Source of the DNA: Symsagittifera roscoffensis
Lineage: Eukaryota > Xenacoelomorpha > Acoela > Convolutidae
DNA length: 64,000 bases
Assembly: GCF_963678635.1 (NCBI RefSeq)
Contig: NC_087066.1
Span: forward strand, 55,694,312-55,758,311
Reading direction: 5' to 3'
Numbering within the stretch: the first letter of the stretch is position 1; each line of letters begins with the position of its first letter. Positions 22,797 to 32,257 of this stretch are shown here, in pieces. Position numbers and translations under genes: made by a program. The notes beneath the pieces are model-generated. The model was not told where the DNA came from. It ran no database searches and was given only the letters and a program-made list of their open reading frames with translations.

Positions 22797-24060
22797 GTGT
22801 CAAGAAAACCATTCAAGGAGCTATCGTGCAACTCAAACGTCAGGACGAACCTGGAACCGGATGATGACAGGGAGGTCTTGAGAAGGATTGTTTGCGTTAA
22901 ACTAAAAGACGACATCCACAGTCCCGGAGAACTGAATGGTCAAATGATGGTATTGATGGAACACGTCAAAGCGAGATACAGACTATCGGACCTGATACGA
23001 GCCCAGAAGAATGACAAGATGACGAGCAGTCTCTCCAAATGGATCTGGACTGGGGGCAAGGAGAAAAAAGACCTGTAGGAGGATAGTTACAAGATCTTGC
23101 GCCTATTCTATAAAGACAAAAGTGACTTACTCCATCACACAGCTGATGGTGTGGAAGCCTGCAAGAGGAAAAATGAGGAAAATATAATACACAAGCATAA
23201 TCTCATCATATTACCACAACTATACCAGACGTAAGTGTTGTTCAGATCGCTCGACCAAATGGGACATTAGGGGATATTCAAGGTACAGCAAAGAATACTA
23301 CACAGATTTGATTGGCCAGGGTTGAGAAAAGCTTGAGAAAGTTGGGCGAACGCATGCTTGTCGTGTTTGCAATTGAAGGAGCCTATAAAAATTGAATTTC
23401 CTACTGAAGTCCGTGGAAAGCTCGGATTTTAACGAGGTCGTACAGATAGACCATCAGAAGATCTGCATGACCCAAAGGTAATCCAATCAGGTGCTGGTAA
23501 TTATAGACCACTTCACGAAACTGGCAGAAGCGGTACCGTGTCAGTCGGCCTCAGCGGAAGAGACTTGTGATCTTTTGATAACAAACTGGATATCACGATA
23601 AGATTGTCCGATGACATTCCAGTCGGCCAATGGTAAAGCCTTCGTGGGGGACCTGACAAAAGAACTGATGAGCAGATCGCATTTTGCTCAAGCGCATTCA
23701 ACAACCTACCATCCTCAAACGAACTGATTAGTGGAGAGGCAGAACAAAACTCTGGTGAACGTGCTCAGGGTATATTGCTCGAGATTTATGACAGAATGGG
23801 ACAAATATCTGCCACAAATGGTAGGTTCGTATAACAGCACGCATCACTCAACAACAGTGATCAGTCCTTTCATGATGTTGACTGGCAGGGAGAGAGCAAT
23901 GCCCTTGACATTCTTCTATCTAAAATACGAGGGGAAGCAGAGGTCGCTGCAGGCGTACGTGAAGGAAGCGGTCAGGAGACAACAAGAATATAACGAGCTC
24001 TGTAGAAGGTACACGGCGCTGGCACAGATGAGACAGCGGAAAAAGTAGGAAACCGGCGAA
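22797..24060 (+). pseudogene. pol: Integrase, unit C
   Basis: Assembled only as scattered frames. A start region (22797-23078) is followed by a broken zinc-binding domain whose end reads NACLSCLQ. The catalytic core has the first Asp in QIDHQK at about 23449. The second catalytic Asp is replaced by Ala (FQSANGKAFVG, Ala codon 23636-23638), and the Glu lies in LVERQNKTL at 23734. Spacing between second and third sites is not a multiple of three, so there is also an indel. Downstream 23731-24048 is open and matches the conserved post-core region (YLPQMVGSYNSTHHSTT). Catalytically dead. Confidence 0.9.
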
Positions 24061-24957
24061 ACCGTATGTTGTGGGACAATACGTCTGGGTGTTCCAGAAT
24101 TTCATACACCCAAAAAGGACTAAGAGTTATTGAATAAATGGAGGGGACCGTTTAGGATAACAGAGGTACACCAGCAGGGCCGGTTCTATCGCTTGAGTAC
24201 AGGGCGTGCAGCGCAATAAGAACATCTGAAACCTCGCGTCCCTTCTCCGGAAGATTGGCGTGTACCACAGAACATGGAAGGACTAGAGTACCTACTGGTA
24301 GAACCAGCATGTGAGGTGAACGAGAAAGGCACCAGAGGAAAGAATGACGGCAACGAGGACGTGCGCATGGATGATAACGAGAACATAGAGGTGGATTCGG
24401 ACGAAGTGTCCTTCGCGGAGGAAGATTGGAATGATCCAGAGCAGAACGAAATAACAAAGTGGACAGAACCAGACGAACCGATGACCACAGGAACAAGGAA
24501 AGGCGATCCCAAACGGACAGGCATGAGATACAAAAGGTAAGAGGAGCTGGTGAACATAGGTGACCCGGTAGCCAATGAAAAATGGCAAATCATCATCGAC
24601 AGCGAGCACTCCTTGCAGGAAGACTACTCCGTACCGGAACGAGAAATAGATCTGGAACAGAGCGAGATAGAAAGAAGGGAAATTATACATCAGAGTGTAC
24701 TGAAGTGGATGCATAATCTTGAGACTGGCGAGAGGGAGGCGCAGAAAATCCAGCAAGTCGACGTGTCAGCAATGAAACACGTGAAGACAGGGAACCTACT
24801 ATTTGGTTGGAAAGCCACTGACCGGCCACTGGAAGTACCACCGGATAACTTGAACCCAGCACAATCGACGGGGGCGTCGACAAATATTTTTGTCAGGGGA
24901 GTGGGGGTAGGACTTACCCACACCAAAAATTTGATGATAAAAAGCCCAGGGAAGTGA
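24061..24957 (+). pseudogene. Integrase C-terminal domain and acidic tail, unit C
   Basis: About 24055-24110 reads KPYVVGQYVWVFQNF, the start of the SH3-like chromatin/DNA-binding domain of gypsy integrases, then a WRGPFRIT-like strand at about 24138-24160 after a frameshift. Open sequence 24274-24540 is strongly acidic. It ends with TAA and continues in the same frame as 24550-24957, so TAA 24538-24540 is a single nonsense change in a longer ORF. The 24550-24957 part has no recognisable motif except a TGNLLFGW stretch and a Gly/Val-rich end. Confidence 0.65.
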
Positions 24958-25072
24958 GAGAGACTAACAGTTTGGAACTGGATCAGAAGGAAACCGAGCC
25001 TACCAAAGAAAGAAATTTCAAGACAAAATTCAAGATTGCGAACCAGCAGAATTTAAAAGTGAATATCAGAAC

Positions 25073-25402
25073 GTGGAGTTTCTATTCAGGCAGAGACAAG
25101 GGTTGGGAGGAATGGCTGCGCTTCCTCCTTCAGTTTCACAATATCCTGGTAAATATCTGTGCTTCTTGGTGACGAGGGATAACGAGAGGAACACGATAGA
25201 CCCCGAGCTTGTGATGCTGGCACTAACGAGGTTGAGTAACTTCATGGTCGAAAGAGGAATACCAGAGGTCTCAATGCCCGTTTACGATCCAAACAGGGGC
25301 AGGTTGATCCCAGGGGTGTTATACGCCATTCTACATGTGGTCTTTGCAGAAACCGAGATAGTGGTGCACCTACACAAGAAATACTACTTGAGTATCACCT
25401 GA
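25073..25402 (+). CDS. Macro-domain-like segment, unit C accessory region (partial)
   Basis: 109 codons. Residues about 25-105 resemble the second half of small macro domains (ADP-ribose-binding, OARD1-like): a 'KYLCFLVTR' strand, a helix with a T.DPELVMLALTRLSNF pattern, 'RGIPEVSMPVYDPNRG' at the place of the conserved strand and Gly-rich loop, then a helix and a final 'AETEIVVHLHKKYY' strand. The loop does not carry the classical G-C-G-L-D, so catalysis is doubtful. The expected N-terminal half would lie before 25073, where frames are scrambled. The call is by pattern recognition only. It lies right after the pol tail. Confidence 0.45.
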   Translation: MEFLFRQRQGLGGMAALPPSVSQYPGKYLCFLVTRDNERNTIDPELVMLALTRLSNFMVERGIPEVSMPVYDPNRGRLIPGVLYAILHVVFAETEIVVHLHKKYYLSIT

Positions 25403-25650
25403 GCTTTGAACGAACATGGAGGTCTTGAGTTCCTGACAATTAAAATCTGAATAGTTAATGATGCTAAAACATAAAATGAATCTGCAGGTTTTTAACATCT
25501 AAATTGAATCGTTTTAATAGAGTTGCTCAGATAATGTCTTAAAGGTAAAATGGGAGGGGGTTTTAGGCTAGGAATGGGCAAAAGGAGCTCAAGAACACGT
25601 GAACGAATCGAACCTGAAGGAACCTGGAGGCGAATCGAGTTAAACCACTA
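25403..25650 (+). other. Spacer with AT-rich intrusion
   Basis: About 25440-25570 is markedly more AT-rich than both flanks and has stops in all frames, as if a short foreign segment had been inserted or the DNA were untranslated between two ORFs. No repeat ends are visible. Confidence 0.35.
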
Positions 25651-26559
25651 ATGGACATTGCGCTGCCAGGACTGACGTCCAGCTCGACTAGCGGCAGTCA
25701 GTCCGAGACGGGAACGTCACGCCTCAGGGAATTGCAAGAAAGGCTGCAGGCGAAAGCTCTTGGGAGCGCTGCACGTGAGCAGCGACCAAACACCTAGAGA
25801 GAGCACCTACTGAGGAGCATAGTGATCTCGAGTTACAAGAAGAACGTTGACGGCAGGTACCACCGACATAATAGAGAAGGCTGGACGGCTGCGCAACGAG
25901 AGAGAAGAGATGCCTTCCATGACGCTACGTGGGCAGAGTACTTCGTACAGCCGAGAATACCCGAAGGCACCATACACTTGATAATAGGGGACAGTCTCGT
26001 CCGAGTCCTGACAAGGATCCAGGCCCATTGGCAGGTGGGAATCTTGATTTTCTCGGGCGCAGCGATGCCCCAGATGTTGACGTCCTTGCAGATGCTGGAG
26101 ATGGGGAAGATATACACAGTTACGTTGAGGATGGGAACCAACGACGTGTCCAGGGGCGAGGCAAGAAAAATGGTGAGGTTACAAGACAAAATGAGCTGCA
26201 TTCTTGAGGACCTAATAATATACCTGGAGCAAACAACCCTCAACATCTGCAACGTTCCCTATAACATGATGGCGGGCCAGAGTGCGAGCGAGTTGAACGA
26301 GAGGGTGCGAAACATCAACGGGATAATCAGACAAATCCAGCAGAGAAGTGCACTGCCCATGAGAGTGCTTGATGTAGTGAGAATGATGGAAGATTCCCTG
26401 CCGGAGGATGCATTCTCGGATGATATCCACTTCGACAGGCCAAGGGGTACAGAGTGGTTGCATGGCGTCTTCCAGAGGCATATAAATTTCCTTGAGTCGG
26501 ATCTACTCGAGAGGGGCTATTCACTTTTGGTCCACCCTCGATACCTCCATCCTTGTTAG
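25651..26559 (+). pseudogene. GDSL/SGNH hydrolase domain ORF, unit C
   Basis: ATG 25651 starts a Ser/Thr-rich leader (MDIALPGLTSSSTSG...). One in-frame TAG (25795-25797) interrupts it; the frame is then open to 26559. Counting from 25822: block I GDSLVR with Ser58, block II Gly79 (FSGAA), block III GTND with Asn107, block V DDIH with Asp200 and His203. All four SGNH residues and the Ser-Asp-His triad are present at normal spacing for a ~200-residue lipase/esterase fold. Such enzymes hydrolyse ester bonds on lipids or glycans. There is no signal peptide or membrane segment, so an envelope role is not supported. It is the best preserved accessory domain; only the TAG breaks it. Confidence 0.85.
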
Positions 26560-26781
26560 TCCCGTCGGTAAGGATTGCGTGTAGGGAAGGATCGACTCGA
26601 GAGGAAGCTCAGCTAGTAGCAGAAGCAGACAGTTGACGTTGACACCCATGGAAGGAGATGAGGAGTAATCTTCTACGCCCCAGAGCTCGGTAGAGTCGTC
26701 AGTGGAGGTGGTAGACAGCAAGAAAAAGATAGAAGATCCGGGGAAGGAATCAGAACCCGGTACCTGGAGCGAATAAAAGAT
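26560..26781 (+). other. Linker between accessory domains, unit C
   Basis: Stops in the SGNH frame (26559, about 26574, 26614-26620, 26665) separate two same-frame ORFs. Upstream and downstream ORFs share frame 1, so this was probably a low-complexity linker in one long protein. Confidence 0.4.
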
Positions 26782-27552
26782 TTGGTTCTTGAGGATCTAG
26801 CCTGCCGACAAGAGTTGACGGAGACCTTGGGGATCAGTAGGTTGTCACACGAGGACTTGAGCAATCACTATTATGTGGACTGTATACAGGCCCATGAGGC
26901 GCACTTCTCCCGATCCAAGACGCTGGAGACGGTGGACTTGACGGGAATTCCCCAGAGAACAATAATGGAACCAATCAATTACCGAACTCTTAAAGAGCTG
27001 GAAAGTCCATGCCTCATAGTGGAGCCACGCAAGAATCGGACTAGTGTGGCCAGCATCAGAGTGGCGATACCCGCGCAGCTTAGTGCGGTGGACAAGCTTC
27101 TTGAGCCAAAGATTATGGGACTTCCTGATACAGTCTACATAAGTGCGAAACTTGCAGAAGACCCAAGGTACGGGAGATCCTGTGGAACTTCACGGCTGGC
27201 CAAGATGTTAGCGAGTTATGATCGGTCTGATCCTGGAGCGGCAAGAGCCATCATTTTAGCGGGGTCAGACTTTGAGGGGATGTCACCGAATTTGTTTTGG
27301 CCAGAAACCTTGGTGTACCTACAACCAGGGGCGGAGTTAAATCAAATGTTGACCTTGATCGTAGCGATAAAGTCAGAAACACCGTGTGAACCGGAGCTTT
27401 ATTGTTTTGCGGGAATGAATAATCACCTGCACGCGGCGGGACTGCTTGAGCTTCTGAGAAGCGAGGATCCTACAACAAAGAAGATCTGGGAGGCGATTCA
27501 GACGCTGTTTGCTACAGTGAATGAATGCAGGAACTGGTGGCATCCCGGTTGA
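26782..27552 (+). CDS. Unknown accessory protein, first part, unit C (possible second SGNH-like fold)
   Basis: 256 codons, in the same frame as the SGNH ORF. N-terminal ~80 residues are acidic and helical. From about residue 150, a hydrophobic strand leads to ILAGSDFEG, then after about 55 residues comes FAGMNNHLHAAG. This spacing recalls blocks I and III of SGNH enzymes (GDS and GxND), with the nucleophile and Asn contexts altered. I infer a second, degenerate SGNH-like fold; a search would be needed. The reading shifts to the next ORF near 27525-27552. Confidence 0.45.
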   Translation: MVLEDLACRQELTETLGISRLSHEDLSNHYYVDCIQAHEAHFSRSKTLETVDLTGIPQRTIMEPINYRTLKELESPCLIVEPRKNRTSVASIRVAIPAQLSAVDKLLEPKIMGLPDTVYISAKLAEDPRYGRSCGTSRLAKMLASYDRSDPGAARAIILAGSDFEGMSPNLFWPETLVYLQPGAELNQMLTLIVAIKSETPCEPELYCFAGMNNHLHAAGLLELLRSEDPTTKKIWEAIQTLFATVNECRNWWHPG

Positions 27553-28187
27553 GGTCGAAAACAAGAGTGTTACTCGCGTCATCGCCGGGTTACGCTAGTA
27601 GGCCACCTGCTTTACATTTCGTTAACGCTATGTTAGTTCTGATTCCAGAGGGAAACGGGCGGCGAATGCTGATGGCGGCCATAAATCGTGAGCTAGAACC
27701 GGTGAGCTTGAGACTCTTGAAGTCGGAAGCGGCGGCGGGGTGGGCGGATGTGTCCCACGCTCTAAGGGGCTTTTACGAGCTTGCGGACATCCTGATCGTC
27801 TTGGACAAGGTTCTTTGTCTTGAGGTGTTGAACCTCGCCCGACAACTGAAGTTCAACTCGGAAGTGGGGGATGACCGTCCATTGATAACTCATCTGACAG
27901 CCAGCCTGTGGTTCCTGTGTAAGGAGCCGACAATCAAGAGTTCCACTAGCAAGACGAGCGGACCAAACAACGAGAGAAAAAATGTGGCGGCAGCCGAAAA
28001 ACAAGTGGAATCGATGGTATACCGTCTAACACAAGAGCGAGGAAGGTGGCCGTTCCTGACCCCGCGACTTGAGAAGGTGACGGACAAGACGAGAGAGGGT
28101 GATCCACCACTAGTGAAGCAGTTATGGGTGTTTCTGGAGGAACAGCTCGAAGTGGCAGAAGAGAGAGAGAGAGAGAGAGAGAGATGA
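27525..28187 (+). CDS. Unknown accessory protein, second part, unit C
   Basis: Continues the preceding ORF after a frameshift. Starts with a basic segment and a hydrophobic strand followed by ASSPGYASRPP, reminiscent of the Pro-rich strand end after block III in SGNH folds. The rest is helical (ELADILIVLDKVLCLEV...). It ends in a (GA)n run at about 28159-28183 that encodes alternating Glu/Arg and probably caused the frame loss. No named family. Confidence 0.4.
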   Translation: MQELVASRLRSKTRVLLASSPGYASRPPALHFVNAMLVLIPEGNGRRMLMAAINRELEPVSLRLLKSEAAAGWADVSHALRGFYELADILIVLDKVLCLEVLNLARQLKFNSEVGDDRPLITHLTASLWFLCKEPTIKSSTSKTSGPNNERKNVAAAEKQVESMVYRLTQERGRWPFLTPRLEKVTDKTREGDPPLVKQLWVFLEEQLEVAEERERERER

Positions 28188-28375
28188 CAGTGGGGAGATT
28201 CGTCACGGCTGCAAACGAAGTAACTATTGGAGGCTTCTGGAGAGTGCACGCGAAGGGCGAACTGAAGACCCAGAGGTCGCACGAGATCTTGAGATCCTTG
28301 AGTCCTTGTTGGGAGAAGGAATACCTGGACAAGGTGTTCTACGCGGGAAACGCGGTCTTCGAGGCGTTCGTGTAG
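28124..28375 (+). CDS. Unknown accessory protein, third part, unit C
   Basis: Open for 83 codons after the (GA)n slip. The conserved-looking part starts after the GA run (TVGRFVTAANEVTIGGFW...). It ends at TAG 28373-28375 and the same frame continues immediately in the next ORF, so the stop is a single nonsense change. Confidence 0.4.
   Translation: MGVSGGTARSGRREREREREMTVGRFVTAANEVTIGGFWRVHAKGELKTQRSHEILRSLSPCWEKEYLDKVFYAGNAVFEAFV
28159..28183. repeat. (GA)n microsatellite
   Basis: About 12 GA dinucleotides inside the accessory ORF; the frame changes here. Confidence 0.9.
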
Positions 28376-29197
28376 GAACTCTTGAGCATGCCGATCAACC
28401 TCCTACTGGCCTTGTACTTGGTATACCCCAGGTACCTGTTCAAAATGGGCCCAGCATATGTGTTCAGCAGTAGTGTGGAGACGCTCCGAATTAATGGATA
28501 CTTGACTCTAATACTCCTGACACATGGGAAGCTGACTACATTTCATCGACTGATGAAGTATGGGGAACACCTGTCGGTGAGGAATGCCCACCCGAGTCCG
28601 GATACGTATTCCAACAAATGTGCTGTCGGGCTGAAGACGCTGCTAGTGGAGTGTCTCCTGATGCAAAACAGGCATTTGACAGGCGAAGAGAGAAGCGCAA
28701 AGACGAGAGAAGAAAGAGGGAGGCAAATGGAGGAACCTCTCTTGACCGACTCATGCTGGGTCACGAGATCCGATCCCGTGGGGATGATCAGGGGATTGGG
28801 AGAGGGGGTGACCTGCGTTTATGGGCCAGCCGTGACGTACACCTTCCCCGATGCTCTTGTGGTAGCGTACCGACATTCGACTCTAGCGTACTCTTGTGGT
28901 AGTGTACCGACAACTGCAACGCAAAAAGGTCCCATAGAAGTCTATCCAAAATTCTGGAACTTGAATTCAACAGCAAAAGACACGAGGGAAGTCTTGAGGA
29001 TCCCAGCCTGGACGAAGTGCTTTCAGTATATGAAGAAGGAGCTGGAGACAATTCTTGAGCGGGACGTGTTGCCCGCCGCAATTTCTGAGCTCCTGAAGGT
29101 GAGGCGGATGACGCTGGGGCTGAATCGCCCCATGGTAGTCCCTTCCCTACACGTGAGTGGTACAACCAAAAAAGGGCTTGAGTGTGAACTCAGATGA
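28376..29197 (+). CDS. Unknown accessory protein, C-terminal part, unit C
   Basis: Same frame as the preceding part, open for ~270 codons. Starts with a hydrophobic stretch (INLLLALYLVYPRYLF, about residues 5-20) that could be a buried helix or membrane segment. It has an imperfect internal duplication of ~40 bp near 28855-28912 ('ctcttgtggtagcgtaccgac'). It runs into the 3' LTR ('VVPSLHVSG...'), where the native C-terminus seen in units A and B is missing. Function unknown. Confidence 0.45.
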   Translation, partial: ELLSMPINLLLALYLVYPRYLFKMGPAYVFSSSVETLRINGYLTLILLTHGKLTTFHRLMKYGEHLSVRNAHPSPDTYSNKCAVGLKTLLVECLLMQNRHLTGEERSAKTREERGRQMEEPLLTDSCWVTRSDPVGMIRGLGEGVTCVYGPAVTYTFPDALVVAYRHSTLAYSCGSVPTTATQKGPIEVYPKFWNLNSTAKDTREVLRIPAWTKCFQYMKKELETILERDVLPAAISELLKVRRMTLGLNRPMVVPSLHVSGTTKKGLECELR

Positions 29198-30431
29198 AAT
29201 TTGAGGGCACATAAAAGAAACTTTAAAGGTAAATTATTGTTATTAGTATATTATAACTACTATATAAAACAAAATGCTGCATGACAATTTTCTGTATGGG
29301 TAAAGCAAAAAAAAAATTTAATCATTAGCTTGCAAATTGGAAATTCAGAGTGCAGGGGTATGCAGATTTTGATTGCTTTTTAGCGATAATGTGACAATTT
29401 TGCATGGTTGTAACTTTTGGGGTGTAGGTAAAGTTAAATCTGCTGCAAACCTCTGTAAATGACCACTGGCACTGTATCTTGAGGCGCACTCAACATTCTG
29501 GGGGCTCACTGACAGAAGAAGAAACGCGCTGTGGACATCGATCTTGAGTCCGGGGAGTATGTGCCAGTCAGTCTTATTTGGAAGTTTGACTTCGAGAAGA
29601 ATGTTTAGGCTTGATTTTGTGGTGAAATGCAATTTTTCAAAAATTCGAATTGAGCATGTCATGCTCAAGTTTCTCGCGACATCTGATATTATCACGAAAA
29701 TAAGATCAGAAGATTCGAACTACAATCGCAGGAAAGTAGTCAAAAATAGCAGCGTGAAATTGCTATTCGCAATTTTCGATACATAAATCGAACGAGAGTA
29801 GAGCTGTCTCATTCGTGGCAGTAGACAGAAATTAATCGTGAGTAAAAGGAGAGTGAAATTCAAGTAGACCAGAGTGAACCTTCGGTGGAAAGGTGGACAA
29901 CCGAGGTCTCCCAATGTTCCAGACCCAAAACTTATTTCTTGAGCTAAAACTAATTCATTACAAATTTCTCGAGTTAAATTTAGTTACCCATCAATTCTAT
30001 AGTTGCTTATAGTTTAGTTACTCGATTCTAGTGGTCGTGTCCGTATGTGAGTACCAAAGTTAATTTTCTTGAGTGTAAATGTATTGTTATGTTGAGTTAG
30101 GGAGAGTTTTTAGGTTGATCTATCTGAAATGGATCAAAGGTCCACTGTCTAATAAAAAGCAACTATACGTAAAGTTCCCCTGTTTTTAACGGCGTTCGCG
30201 TGCTTTAGGTATTCTAGGCCTAAGTATGGGGCTTGCTTATTTTCTAGAGTCGGGGGAATTTTGGTAGTGGTCTTTAAGCTGTAAGAAAGGTTTTAGTCTC
30301 ATGTTGCAAGTGAACCGAATTGGCTTTGACCGCTTGAGGTAGAAAAACACAAGAGATAGTGTCCCTGACTCTTTAACCAATGGTTATAGGGCCTGTTTTT
30401 CTTTCACCTCCTATGTAACTTAAGTAGGCGA
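29154..30431 (+). mobile_element. 3' LTR of unit C (about 1.28 kb)
   Basis: Aligns with LTR A (9698-10966) over its full length with roughly 10% visible differences by eye. TATA-like TATATAAA at 29261-29268 and AATAAA at 30151-30156. After '...aagtaggcga' the sequence is unrelated to what follows LTR A, giving the right-hand boundary. Confidence 0.75.
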
Positions 30432-31265
30432 TTTATATATTTTCTTTGTAATTTACTTCGTTTTTTCTCAAGAAACTTAAATTTTCAAAATTCAGTAGGC
30501 TTAAGCATAGTTTCAGGCAGTAAAAGCACTGTTTTAAACAGTAAAACCATCTAATAAATTAGTTAATAGATCAAAATAAACCAAATCATATTTTTTTTGA
30601 GTTTTTTTCTATTTGAAAGTTTTCAGTTTTTTTCGATTAAAAATCTATGTTTTTGCGCATCTTACCATTGACTTACCATGATCCAAAAACATAATTCCTT
30701 CATTCCACAATTTAAACGAAATACACTAATGAGATTTACGAATTAGGTAACGCGCGTCGAGATTTATGCCAAAAACTAGACATTTCCACACAAAATCTAA
30801 GAAAAAAAAACGTTTTTTTCTAAACCATTTTCTTACCATCACACTGACACCTTAACAAATCAATTCCCTATCTTAACACATTGGGAGACACTATTCCGTA
30901 TCTTAACACATAGCTTGCAGACCGGATGTTGTTTTCCCTATCTTAAAACATTGGGGTCTGCAGGGACCCCCCTGATCAGCTCCGACATCTACTACTACTG
31001 TCTCTGAAATTGGCACGGAGAATTTCTGCTATTTTTTTGTAGGCTCTACATCATGTTGGCGCGACTGCATTGGTCATTTTTTTGCAGCTAAGGTTGGTTG
31101 ATTTTTATTGACATTTCAACCAGTTGTATTCTGCTGGACCGGCATGTTTCCAAAGTTGTATGCTGATAGACCGTTCACCATGAGCAAAATGTTATGAAAA
31201 CTGAATTACTTTGAGTTTCGAAAGCGTATTTCAAAAATACAGTTCGCAGCGAAATAAAATGTCTT

Positions 31266-31331
31266 TCTAATAAATGTGACTTCTCTAATTTAATCACTTC
31301 TAATAAATGTGACTTCTCTAATTTAATCACT
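31266..31331. repeat. 33-bp perfect direct duplication
   Basis: 'tctaataaatgtgacttctc...' occurs twice back to back with no differences. Confidence 0.9.
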
Positions 31332-32105
31332 TATGTTAACATAGTGTCGATCGTGAAAAAACCTTGAGTTTTGAATTTTTTAAATTTGTTTTTCTGCTTT
31401 CCAAATTAATTCGAAATTTTTCAATTGCTTTTTTTTGTTTTTTTTTGTCGTAATACTGCTGTGCAACCACATTGATGCTTAACTGGAATAGGAAAACTGT
31501 TCTAAAAATGCATGTTGCTCAAAGATTTCCTTTTTTATAAAAACGATTAAACCATTAATAATTATAAACATTTGTGAACGCAGTGAAAGAATTGATACAA
31601 AAATATTTGAATGTTACTAAAATATTTTTCCATGAAAAATTTCAAAATGTTTTGTCTTCGTTTTCTATTTAGAGTCAATTCAAATTGAAATGCTAGTAAA
31701 AAAGCAAACTACGCTCTCTAATACAAAAATGCAAAACGCTCAAAAGATAAGTTTGATGGGGAAATTTTTTGTTTTGGTGGTAAGAGAAGTCTATTTTCCC
31801 AATTTTCTCTGGATAATTTTTTCACTTAAGTAATATAAGCTCTGGAAGTTCAAAAATCTTAAAAAATGTTTTTTTTTCAAATTTTAAATGCTGTAAGACT
31901 TTTGAGTTTGTTGACAGTCTTTCAGCTGTATGTTTTTAAAATCATTTAATTCTTACTGCCTCCTAGTAAACTTTTTTGCACTTTTTCGTACTCTTTTGTA
32001 CTTTTGTATTTTAATAATATTTTTGTTGTATACTTTTGCAATGTATACTCGGTTTTACTCATTACGGTTTTAGAACGTCAAAAAAATTACAAAAATAAAT
32101 TCAAT

Positions 32106-32161
32106 TGTGGAAGGAAGCAGAAAGCAGTCTGGAAACAGTCTGTTTTCTGCTTCCTTCCACA
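32106..32161. repeat. Hairpin with 22-bp arms
   Basis: Left arm 32106-32127 (tgtggaaggaagcag...) and right arm 32140-32161 are reverse complements with one mismatch, around a 12-base loop. Confidence 0.8.
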
Positions 32162-32257
32162 TTTGAGTTTGCTTTTTCATGAATTAATTTGACGTTAACA
32201 AACTGTGATGAGTTTCTGCGTGGCGAACAAAAAAAACATTTTCAACACTTCTGTTTT

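Larger units (their letters stand above)
17312..30431 (+). mobile_element. Ty3/gypsy-like LTR retrotransposon, unit C (nearly full length, degenerate)
   Basis: Order on the plus strand: gag start, capsid-like region, CCHC knuckle, aspartic protease, RT, RNase H, integrase, acidic tail, macro-like segment, SGNH domain, long unknown ORF, 3' LTR. RT before RNase H before integrase is the Ty3/gypsy order. With leader, minisatellite and the 1.27-kb LTR, an intact relative would exceed 15 kb, large for this class. Frameshifts and stops occur in almost every domain, so this copy cannot be autonomous. Confidence 0.85.
30432..32257. other. Non-coding AT-rich DNA with small repeats
   Basis: No gene seen. 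Contains three imperfect copies of 'ccctatcttaacacattggg' at 30864-30955, a perfect 33-bp direct duplication (31266-31298 and 31299-31331), and a hairpin at 32106-32161. Confidence 0.6.

Noticed and set aside
25651-29197. Envelope glycoprotein in the unit C element
   Set aside because: No signal peptide, furin-type site, fusion peptide or C-terminal anchor can be seen; the best preserved domain is an SGNH hydrolase.
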